A stretch of 64,000 nt of DNA from Rhabdornis inornatus (taxonomy: Eukaryota > Chordata > Aves > Passeriformes > Rhabdornithidae), in NCBI GenBank assembly GCA_013397075.1, contig VWZS01007432.1:735381-799380 (forward strand). Reading direction: 5' to 3'. Positions within the stretch are counted from its first letter, which is position 1. Each line of letters opens with the position of its first letter. Both the position numbers and the translations under genes were made by a program. This document shows, piece after piece, positions 35,976 to 47,900 of the stretch. Under the pieces are notes generated by a model, which saw only the letters and a list, made by a program, of their open reading frames with translations, made no database searches and had not been told where the DNA came from.

Positions 35976-38900
35976 CTAAAATGTAAAAGAGAAAGAAAAG
36001 GAAAAACAATCAGCCACAGGCACTCTCAAAGTTGGCCAGATTTCAGCTGTCATGAAAGACAAAAGCTTTTTGAAATTTGTCTAATACATTAAAATAAACC
36101 CGTGATATAAGTTAAGATAGTATTTGAAAAGCCCTTAACAGGAAATTCTTTGACAAACACTTATTATCAGATTATGAAAGCAGACTGTGAAAAGAAAATA
36201 CTTTTTTTTTACACATAATTACAAAATGTTCTCAGTTAAGTGATGAGTCAATTAAATGTATCCCCTTCACTGTAGGATTCTGTGCATGCAGCACATATAC
36301 AGCATACAAAAAGACAAGACCTACTGCACATTTTTCTTTTGAAGCTGCCACTATCTGGTCCATCCTTGGGTTGCACTCACCCAAAGGATTGGTGCAACTA
36401 TACAGTGCTTAGTCCACCATCATCCATTGAGTTCAGTCTACACTTAACCCTACCAGGAGTTCTGGTGTTGGTGTAAACACAAGTACAGACAGCATTTTTT
36501 TAAGACTGTGGACAGTGGTCAGTTTCCAAGAGATACCCACCTTTAGCTCAGAAAATGGGTCTGGCTGAAGATTAAATTTCCACGGCAAGTGGGAAAATGA
36601 GGCATTTTCAGGCTCATTTCCTTTCTTCAGTACTTGTGAGAGAGAACCAGCTGTGCTCACTCACTGGAGGAGAAACATGTGAAAGGCTGGACCCAGCCTA
36701 CACAAAGAGAGGGTAAGACTATACCACCCTACATTATTTAGGGAACAAGATGACCAGAGGATTTGGCTGTATCACTCCTGGGAGCTACCCCAACAAGGAT
36801 GAAGAGTATTAGAACAGCAAACAAGCCTGAACCACAGGCACTTCCTGGTTTTCAACGGGAACTGCTAAACTTTAAGTCTCAAGGACTCCCAGGAATCCAG
36901 CTAAGGCCAAAAAACCGTGTAACACAGCACAACCTGCAACGCGATGGAAGCCATGGAACTTGAATGAATGATTGCTGCTGGGAATCCTACATTTTGTAAT
37001 GGACTACAGTATCTAGAGCAGATGGAAAAGCTGCAGTTAGAGCTGTAACTATGTGTCACAGATTTTTGCCTGCACAACAATCAAGGACGATGCAGGCAGC
37101 AACAGGCCACTGTCCATCTGCAGGAAGCACAAGAAACATGTCAGAACATGGATACCACTATTTGTGCCACACAGCTTGCCAAACACAGCCTTGTAATGTC
37201 AAGTGCTGACTAAGCCAAGAAGCAGGGGCCACCATAACAAGCAACAGGAAAAACTGCTGCTCACCACAATGAGAAATTTCAACTCTCCATTTCCTCCAGA
37301 AAAGAAACCTTTCTGCTGAGAGGCTTCTTGTTTGGTATGACAGCATGTGAAACAGAGAAAGAGGGAAGAAAGCAAGCAGGGTATTTCTGGCAAGATGAGA
37401 GCTGTGTTTGTCACGTTACCGAGTGCTGGGCAGAGCTGTTCTGGTCACACACCCTAACTCCTCTGCATGTTCTCTACATCCCTGATTCTGAAAGACACTT
37501 AAGCATCTGCGTAACACTTGAAATATGTGCCTAATTACAATATATTGTTTACACCTGAAAGTGGACTGTGTAAGACTAATTCTAATCCAAAATAATCCAT
37601 TACACTTCTAGTATGATCATGTTATAAGGTCCAACTACAAGGTTGGGAGAGTATAGTTCTGATCATTTGGGTTAGGGTTTTTCTTCCTCCAGAAAATCCA
37701 GGAAAAGGAACAGGTAAGGATTCAACATCAACAGAAATCCCCAAACTTATGAGTAGGCTTTATCGCTACCTTTCAGGACAAACTGCAGCACAGACCTTCA
37801 GATACAGAGGGTAGATGATAGATGGGGATGGATAGGATAGGACATGGACAACACAGCATGAACCCTCATATCCTCCCCATCTCTACTTCAGCATGATTTA
37901 ACATCTTTTAACAGTCTTGTGTGTCTGTGCAACATTTTTAGCAATTGCTAAGTGCCTGGTTGCAGTGTCTAAAGAATAAACCTAAAACCATGTGTTAAGG
38001 TTCAATATATAGGTGCTTAGAGTGGAATTCTGAAAACAATTGTGCTGTACACTGTAATATGGTACTTGATTATTTTCAGTGCTTTTACCCCATCCTGAAT
38101 TGAGACAATGCTAAACAGACCCAATTAGTTCAATTAAAAAAGGCAACACTCAGTGTAGCAAAGTAATTCATTATAATATTTATTCTATGAAACAATGCTG
38201 AAAACATAAGATTAAAAATTGTTCCATGCATTTCATAAAATACAGAGAAAAACATTGTTATAAACAAAACAGAATAAGCAAGCCAAACCCCCTCCAAAAA
38301 TCCTGAGAGCTCCACTCTCCACATTGCATCATATGAATACAAAAAGCATATCCAGGAGCAAGCGCAGTCTGAGGAAAGTGGCAGGTTATCTGCCAGTAAC
38401 TGGAATGAGTACATAAGCCCACAAGAGTTTTGCCACCATCTTTCTTACTACAAAACCAAACTGATGCAACTTGCTTTCCTTGCTACCAGTTCCTGGCATT
38501 GTCTTTGGCTGGGAAACCAGGATAGCATAGCAGAATTCACATTAAGTTGCTGTCCAGAGAGGTACTAGGGCCCAAAATGTAGGTAGCTATGGAAAGGTAT
38601 CAGGGCCCAGTGGTGAGAGGGAATGGCTGCTGCTCCCCTGCTGGAAGCAGGCTGCAGAGACATGTCTTGACTGTCCTCTTGGGAGCACAGTGGGTGGAAA
38701 ACACACCCAGTGGAAGAAGCATGGGCAGAAGCAGTGTCCTAGGGCGACTTTACGATGCTTGTATCCCCAGTCTGCTCTGTTTATGCTGGAAATTGAGTTC
38801 TGCACATTTAAGACTGGTTCTGAGAGCAAAGGGGGGAGCAAGAAGTGTGGAGTTTGTCTGCAGAAACTGCACTTGCTCCCACACATCTCTTCTCCCAGGC

Positions 38901-41900
38901 TGTGTTGCCTGCAGCACAGACACGGAGCAGGAGAGAGCTCTCCTTTGCTTTTTGTTAGTTTTTAGCCAGCTGAGGCAGAGAAGTTCCCCGGACTGTGGCT
39001 TTTCTTTTTCTTGGAACTTTCAAACCTGCTCTGGACTGAAAACCCAGAAGAACAGCAAGAGCTCACACCCTTGGCCCACCGGGGCTGGGACATGGCATTC
39101 CAGTGCAGGAGAGACTGAGCGAGCAGAGCTACACCCCACAACAAGGACTTTCTGAATTTGCCATCTCTTCAGAACAGCAAGACCTTTTATTGTTTAATAT
39201 TATTGTTGTGGTTGTTTTTTTGTTTGGTTTTGGTTTTTTTTTTTTTTTGCTTGTGAATACTTTGCTTGTTAAATAAACAGGTTTTTTCCACTTTTCTCCA
39301 AGGAAATATTTTGCCAAATCAGTTGAGGGAGGGGCCGCTTGAATCTGCTTTCTAGAGGGACCCCTTTGGAAGTTTCCTCCCAAATTTGCCCTAAACCATG
39401 ACACACAGGAAATGTATCTAGTACCTCTTTAAGAATCCCAGTAACACAAAAGACACACTGCATTAGAGATGGATGCCGAGAGCAACACCTGCATTTAGGT
39501 TACAACTGACATTGCTACAAATCTTACTGAAAGCTTTTGATCCAGCTCATTCTCCTCAAGCTACAGTACTGGGCTTGGCTTTAGCAAAGCTGTTATGAGA
39601 TCCTTCTCTTGCTTTTCTTTTACAGAACCTCCCAGAGTCCCACAACAGTTAACAACCACATAACCACCAAACACAAAGCCAGCCTAATTCTGGGCTCTGA
39701 TATAAAAGCAGCCCCACTCTTGTGCTGGGAATGCCCCAAAGCTGCCATAGCTGTATTTGGGGAGGGCAGTGTAGCAAAAGGAAGAACAAGGCTCCACTTA
39801 CATCAACACCTGCTGCCACAAAAGCCCCACCCCACAAATCCCTAGGAACACCATAATCAAATAATTTCATGTGGGGAGGAGCAAAGAGAAGAGAATAGCC
39901 TGGGATCTTTTCCCCTGCACCTGGAGATGCATCCACTCTTCAGAACAGCATTCTTCCTCCTGCCAGCTCCCGAGCCACCTCTGCTGCAGTGCGAAAGGTT
40001 CTGCATTGGCCTCCTGAGAATGATGCACCGGCAGGGGAAGATTGTTATGGTTGAAAAAGTGGTTTTCATGTTGATTCTTGAAAACATAAAGCTAGAAACT
40101 CCTATTTTTAAAAATTTTCAGTGAAGTGTAATTGTAGCCTGTAGCACAAACTATTACAAAATTAGAAGTAAGATATATAATTGTCCATGCTACACCTTAA
40201 CTCTCTCCCTTTGCATACACATATAAAGAATATGACTTTGTATCACATGGTCTTTTCACTTTCCAATTCCCAGAAGAAACCTATTCCATTTCCTGCACAA
40301 AGCACAGAGGAGTCAGAAAGAAGACTCCATAGGAAATCCCATGTCCAGCATTTCTCTCTTGGAGTGCTTGGAGCTAGAATAGTATTTTCTTGGTAAAGTT
40401 TTTAAAGTTCAATTATGTTTTATGTGCTCCATTTAGCTTGCATTAAAAAAGCAGAAAATGCTGTAAGAAATTAAGGTCTTCACAGGTCTCCACAGGCTTT
40501 GGTGAAACACAAAGAGTCTTCTTTTAAAATAACTGCCCAGCTTCCTCTATAGTGGAATTTCTGTGTTGTCCATGTAAACATTACACAGAGTCTTTGTACC
40601 ACCCACTAAGCTCTTTGCTTCAATCAACTATTTGTGCCCAAAAGCACATCCTTATGTTTCTTCCTACACCACAGCCATCCTCCTACACCACAAAAGATGT
40701 AACAAAACAGGAATTAATCACAGGCTGGATACTTACAGGGATTGCTGCTGTTTGCCTCTGTCTTCACAGCCTTGGCAAGTTTGGTTGAGTTCTGCTGTGC
40801 TTTGCCTTGCTCCTCTCCAGTTAGCAGGGCTTTTATTTCCGAGGGGATTTTCCCTTGGTCCATGGCCATGCACCACTGCTTGTACTGAAATATGCAAACA
40901 CATTAGGCCTTAGCAAACTGCCAGGATCACATTAGCAGACAAAACAGGGCTGTAAGCTTTACCTTCCGGTATATTCATTTAAGGTCTGAACGTACTGAGC
41001 TGAAGCCTCTTACGAAACTGCAGAGCCCTAATGAGCTGAGCACGTGGCCATGGCCACATACCTGGCCTCAGCAAAGCCTCTTGCAGTCAACGAACTGCTA
41101 CTCAGAGGCAGCACTAGACAGAATACTGTAATTATTAAACAACATGGAACACTCTGTGCAATTTCTCGCTGCTGGCATGCAAGAATACCGTTCCAGTTCA
41201 TGGCCTATTAAAAACAAATATTTCACATGACTCTGGGGCTGATGGACTATTAAGAGGTCCTTTCCCATTGCGCAAGGCACAGTGGAAGTACATGTGCCTT
41301 ATTCCTACTTCCCTCATCTTAGATCCTTCATTGTCAAACCCTGAAGCACATCAAAAACCTGTGGCTTGTTGGCTGGCTTTTCACCTGATCCTAAACCTGC
41401 TGACTTGTAGTGATTAGCCCTGCCCATTCAAACCAACCTAAAGCCAGGTCAAGGCAGTGTCCTCAGCGCTGGTGACGTTTTAATGACACCACTGTATTTC
41501 CAGATGAAACATTCTTCTTGGTAAATGCTGCTTATTTGGCCAAGACCCCCACCTTACACATCCTAGAACCACCTACACAGAGAGCATGCTGCAAGAATCC
41601 ACCTCCCCAACAGAGAAGCAATGACACCCTGTGGATATATGTTTGCCCTTCGATATTTCAACACCTCTTCCCACAATCTACCTCTGTCAAAGGCTTTTCA
41701 AAACCAAATATTTCAAATACAACAGACTCAAATGAAATGGCACTTTCTTCACTTGCTTCCAGTTCGGAACCAGCAGATAACTTGTGACATGAATTCATAT
41801 TCTACACACCAAAGCAGGCAAACAGCTGGATGCATCTGATGTTTTGATACCTCCGGGCCAGCCAAATGCCACTGTCAGTCACTGCGCTCCCGAGAACAAG

Positions 41901-44900
41901 TGTTCACGAGGACAGGTCCCAGACAATACTGAGGGCTGGATTAAATGATAATTCCTTACCATTTCAAGCTCTTCTCTGAGAGCACAGATGGCTCGCTCTC
42001 TGCTTGAAACCAGCTCTTCCAGGTACTGGTACCTCAGCTTCTTTCTGGCTCTGCACTCTCTTGCACTCTGACGACTTCTTTCAAGTTTTGCCTTCAAGTC
42101 TATTTTGGCTGGTTTACGACCTCGTTTGCCTGGTTTCTTTACTTTGCCTCCAACCACCTGGAAAGGAAGGGCACAATAAATATCCTGTCTGCAAAGGTAA
42201 TGCTGGAACCATGTGACCGTAACTACTAGGAGTCTCAAGTCTAAAATCTTGCATATACATTCTGGAGCAACAGAGGAAATAAGAATGCTGAGCTGTGACT
42301 CTCTCCAGTGGCTTTATTTCTCTCTCACACTGGGGAGCCTGGAACTGAACACACTACTTCAGGTATCTACAAGGGTATCTGGGTATTGAGGAGGCATAAT
42401 CAGCTTGTAGTGAAATTGCTTTCCTATCACAAACAGCCTCTGCTCTAGCAGGTCTGGAAATATTATATTATAGAAATTAACACTTCCGTTTAGAAAAAAA
42501 TGTATCTGTTTCCATCAATATAATGCAAAACTTAGTTTTGCTGCAGCCAACAGTTTCAGCCTACCCTAAATTCAGAATTATTCACTAGCCACCCGAGCTT
42601 CCTTGGGCTAGATTTCTTTCAAAGGAATCTTGAGGAGTCTTAACTAATCTTAACTAAATCACACTGAGTCCTATCACTGTTGCCTCTGCTTCAGTAGTAT
42701 ATCACCACTCTGGCCATGTTCACCTTCAAAGCATTACTCCCCAGCCTGGTGAGTCTCCTCACATAACCTGCCAGTGCCGAACTCTCCCTGTTCCTAATGT
42801 AGATCCTCCTTGAAGAAACGTAACTCCCTAGTTTCTTGCCCTATGGAATGCAGGTTTTGCAATCACCTTCCCCTCTTCTTTGTGGCTCCTTTTTCACAGG
42901 TCTGAGAGCTTCTCCTGCTACAAATAAAAAAAAAAAAAAAAACAAACAAAAAATACAAACCCCAAAACAAAACAAAACAAAATGTTTCCTCCGTGTTTAC
43001 TCTGTGTTTCCCTGCTTAAATATTTTTACTCTTAACATGGGAGCATGGCACAAGAAAGTCTTAAATATGGTCTGAAGCTTAGTTCACTGGTCATTGGGCA
43101 GTACCACCCAGTGAACATTACATCAGCCACACACCCCAGCTCCCCTGTGAAGTGAGGATTTCTCTTTATTTGCATTCTGACCACACTGTTTGCCTGGAGG
43201 GGGTGTGGAGAAATACACCTAACACAAACACCTCCATACAAGAATTTCACTGCTGCTTTAGTATTTCACCATCCTGGATACAGACAGACTTTTTCTACTA
43301 GGCAGTGTTCAAAATACCAGAGTTCATAATTAAAAAAAAAAAAAACAACACTTTTACTGTGAAAAGCTACAAAATAAGTAATTTTTAACTTTCAAAGAAG
43401 TCACTTGTTCTGCAAACTTAGCAAGCTGCAATAAAAACAATAACATAGTGAATTGATGTGCCAGAATGAAGAGGGGAAAGAAAAGGATTATACAATTGAG
43501 CCTATTCTTTCTTTGGAAAGTGAGTCAACAATCACATGCCAACATAATCCTACCCTCTCTGTATTGTCCCTCCTGATTTATTCAGGAGTAACTGCCTGCC
43601 ATAAGCAAATGAAAGAACAGAAAGTACTTAATGGACATCTATGATAATGAAACAAACACAATACATTCAGAAGAGCAAAGGAAAAAAAAAATGAAGCTTT
43701 TTCACACATGAACTGCTGAATGCAGTTTAAATAATTCTTTACTTCATCAAGGTACTCCCCTTAGGATTTTCTAATCCAGAAAATCTAATGTAGTTCAAAG
43801 TAAGAGAAAACTAACCAGATGTGGCCAAGGCAGGGGGCAGGAGCTCTAAAGAAGGGAAAGTGACTGCCCTCTTTCAGGCATGACAAGGTCTGTCCTCTCA
43901 TGGAAACACACTCCTGGCTATGGATGCTGTGATCCATACTCCCAGCTTAGCAGAAGGTAGAACCACATGGAATCTTCCCAGGTGGGGTTGCAGGCACTCA
44001 CAATTTGCTATTTCTTATTACTTGCACTTGGAAGATTGATGGATATTACACTATACACGCTACAGCCAAAGTATTTCAGTTTCCGAAGACTTTTAGCACC
44101 TGAGGCTTTTCTGTGCCAATGCAAGGTAGTTCAAAGCAAATCTCTGAATTCAAGAGCTAGATAAGGTCTTGAAGAGACATACACTGCAGAGACATACATG
44201 TAGAGACATACACTGCAGCTCTCTTAAAAAACCTTGGCCACTCTGGGTTCTGAACTTGAGTGAGCTGGCACTCAAGGCTGGGGCTCCACACTGCTGTGTG
44301 AATAAAAAACTGCCTGCACAGGAGCACTGACAGCCATGTCCTCTCCCCAAAACCTCAGGCAGGTGAATGCTTCTCACCACACCATTTCTCACAATCAGCA
44401 AGTTAAAAACTGTTTAGCACGTGGCAAATGCATCCTGAATCCACCATTATCCATAAATCGCTTTCCCTTTGGTCACTCCAGAACTCTTTCTACAGACAGG
44501 TGTGCCAACTGCTCTCCCTCCAAGATCTTTTACCTCTGCAGCAGCCCTGCACACAAGCTCCCGGAGGGCAGGAAAAAGGCTTGTACCTCTTCAACCATTC
44601 AACAACGGTTACTTGCCAATGCTCTAACCACCAGGACTATGGACATAATGAAAAGCTTCCTTCCCTTTTGACTCTAAGCACTAACACCCTAATAATCTGC
44701 CTTCACACCACCCCCAAAGCTTCATACTGTCTTCATGGCTCCTCAACCTCACCACACAATTACACATCACCCTGCAAAGGCAGCAGTGCTAACCAATCTA
44801 ATCAAATCCTGCAACCTCGTCAGTTTTTCCTCATCAGTATTTAGAAGCTCCTGCTGTAAGCTTAAGCAACCCAGCTGGGGGAAAAAAGGCCTGAGAAATC

Positions 44901-47900
44901 CTTTGCTCCCATCCAGCATTACCGTATCTCCCTGGCTTCTAGTCCTGTTTGCCTGCTCAGTTGCTATGCTGATGTGACAGAAAGAAGACAAAGCAGAAGT
45001 GATGGTTGATGTTGAACATGGCAACAGACCAAGCAAACATTTTTTGTCCCTTTGTATTCCTCTGGAGTTTATAAAGGGATGTGATCTATTAGCATTCAGC
45101 AGTGGAGATTTGGGTTTTTTTCAGGGAGTCATATCCAATCAAGACTCAGTGCAACATCAATCATAAAACTTTTCATAGAAATATTAATAAAGGCATGCAT
45201 TAGAGATCTAACCAAGCTCCCATTTCATTTCACTCAGACTTCAGAAAACAGAAGAACATAACTCTTTTCTTAGGCACATGGTGTGGTTCTTGGGGTGTCC
45301 CGCACAGGGCTGGAGTTGGACTCAATGATCCCAATGGGTCCCGTCCAAGTCAGCCTATTCTGTGACTCCACAATTTCCTTTTAATACCCTACTTAGATCA
45401 TAACCTCATTCTTGCCTCCCATCAGTGTTCAGGCAGACAGTTATATGACCTGGAATTGGAAATAGCTGCAACTACTTGACCTGATAAAGAAAATTCCTCA
45501 GACTTCTGGATTTTTTTATCAGAAGCATGCAGCAGGTCTCTCTAAAATCCTTGCCAGAATGCACAGCAGAGAGATCCTCCTCAGGAAGGAGATGCACACA
45601 TAATACAGCCACTAGCACTCACAGCCCTGAGGAGCTGAGCCCCTCAGATAGAAGACTGGGATAAAGTTGGCCTCATCATGACATCTGCAAGCTGGAATCA
45701 ATTTAGCAGATTAAAGCAACACTATCCCAGGCACGGCTCAGCACCACTGACCAGCAATGCTGACACATTGTCCAGGTCAGCATCTGTGAGTTCATTTACC
45801 AATAAACAAGCAGCTCCATCAACCAGTACTTGAGATCCATCTTAAGCAGACTCTTCACTGCATTGGCAGCTAAAGGTATAGGTATGCAGAACTTAATGCA
45901 GCACGGAACTGGTGATCATCTACAGAATTTATATGAAACTATAAAAATTACTGCTAAGAAATAAAACCTAAATGCTGTGTTACAGTAGAGAGGGGAAGAA
46001 TCTCTTCCCACTTGCAAACATTTTTACAAAATCAGAAAGCAAATGAAGCCAGACACAAGTCTGCTAATAAAGATGAAATTTTCTGATCTTCCAGTTCAAA
46101 GCATACCACTCACAGTAGCAGTACAAAACCCAGCTAGAGAGCATGCTTGTTATTCCTCCATTTCATGACATTTCATATGCCCAAAACAATTATTTTACTT
46201 CCACTGGCAGACAAAATGCATCCAATAATGATCCAAAAATGTAAGATACTATTTAGTGAGCAAACACGATCTAAGTCTTAAGCAGATGTGTCAACAGAAA
46301 TTAATCCTAAAACTCTCACCATACAAAGTGCTTCATGTCCTAAGAATACCACGTTCAGCACAGATGGATAAAGAATACTGCCTGTCTTTGCTGCAATGGC
46401 TGTTTTAAAAAAGCATGAGCTAGGACTAAATACCAAGTTTTCATGAAGGGTTATGCAGGCACCCAGATGGGTAAGTGCTAAAGTTCAGGGCAGCAGTCAC
46501 TCAGATGCCACCTTGCCACTCCACTGGTGACAGCCCTGCTCTTCCCCAAGGAAGGACTTAGAGCCTCACACAGGAATTATGTCCATCACTGTGCCCTACA
46601 CATTCTCTCAGTTCACACTAATAGAAACCAGGCACTTTTCTAAACCTGTCTCTGTTAGAACTCGGGCTCAGGGATGGTCAGCTAACTACCATGTGTATCC
46701 TCCCAGACCACTGTAACAATCAACTAAAACTGTTCTAGCTAGTTTAGAGGCTTTAATCTCCTCCCTTTCACTCACTCCTTGCAAATATGAACAGATGTGT
46801 CATCTGAAGAGTGTTGAGCAGGAGCTTCTAAAAACATTTAATTATTTGAAATTGCTCATATCAAATTATAACCAAAGCTGTTAAGGTTTTATATTTCCAA
46901 GCAAGTAGTAATGAGAATGCTTTATGTTTGGCATTGTAATAAATGGATAGTGTGATGCTGGCTCTCGTGAATGCTGAATGTACGTTATAAGGTTAAAAGA
47001 AGTTTTGTTAAGATATGGTTTTTTATATATATAAGTTTTGTAATGTTGAAAGTTGATCTCCGACCATCCGGAAGGTTGAAGCACGAAGGACTGCAGAGAG
47101 GCGGGATGAAGGAGGAGCTGGGTCGGAGGAGTGACATAAGTACAAGCGTGGGGAGGGCCGGCTTACCAGGGGCTTGGCTTACTAATAGCATATCTAAGGG
47201 CTGTTACAGGTGTGAGCAGTGTGCCTCTGGCTGCAGCTAAGCACCCAGCACTGCCCCTTTTTCCTTATTCAGTCCCTTACTGTGGTTCAATAAACCTTTT
47301 AAAATTTTAAAAAGTGAGGCGTCATTTCTCACAGATATGATCCTGGGTGGAAGACTTCTCTAGCACACCGAGAATCTGCATAATCTGAGAAAGCCCTGAA
47401 GGGTGAAAACATAGCAGCCCACCTCCTTAACAACTGAGGTCGTCTCCACAGTAGCTCCGTCCCTACTGTGGCATTCAAAGCCTTACCCAGAGCTGACTCC
47501 AGGACTGCCTGGGAGATCACTCTCTCCCTGATCCCATCAGCCCCACCAGTGAGGGTCACCGGCTACAAGACAGTTCATATCCAAAGACCCCTCAAGCTCT
47601 ATATTTGAAACACCAGATTTCACACCTGACTTGCTCCCACACTCCCTCCAAGGGACACCTGCATCCCCATAATTATGACTCAGGACCACACAGGACCGAG
47701 TATTTGATGTGTCACAGCCACACTGCGTGGAAAGCAACTCAGCTTCTTGGGTGTAGCCCTTTGCTGAGAGCCTTCCCCTGCTCTAACACCAAGTGTTCCC
47801 TCAAAAAGGAAAGCTATATGAACACCAGAGCAAGACATCAACAGTTGCTGGATCCACAAAGACAGTAATATAATATCTTTTCTGTGTAAGGCAAAAATAT

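Noticed and set aside
36288..36300. GCAGCACATATAC, identical to part of U6 snRNA
   Set aside because: Only 13 bases match. The rest of U6, its promoter elements and terminal T run are absent.
38589..39155. 188-codon open frame on +
   Set aside because: It falls mostly inside the ERVL-like LTR and resembles no retroviral or host protein.
40552..40913. Two + strand open frames over CREBL2 exon 3
   Set aside because: They are the opposite strand of a recognised coding exon.
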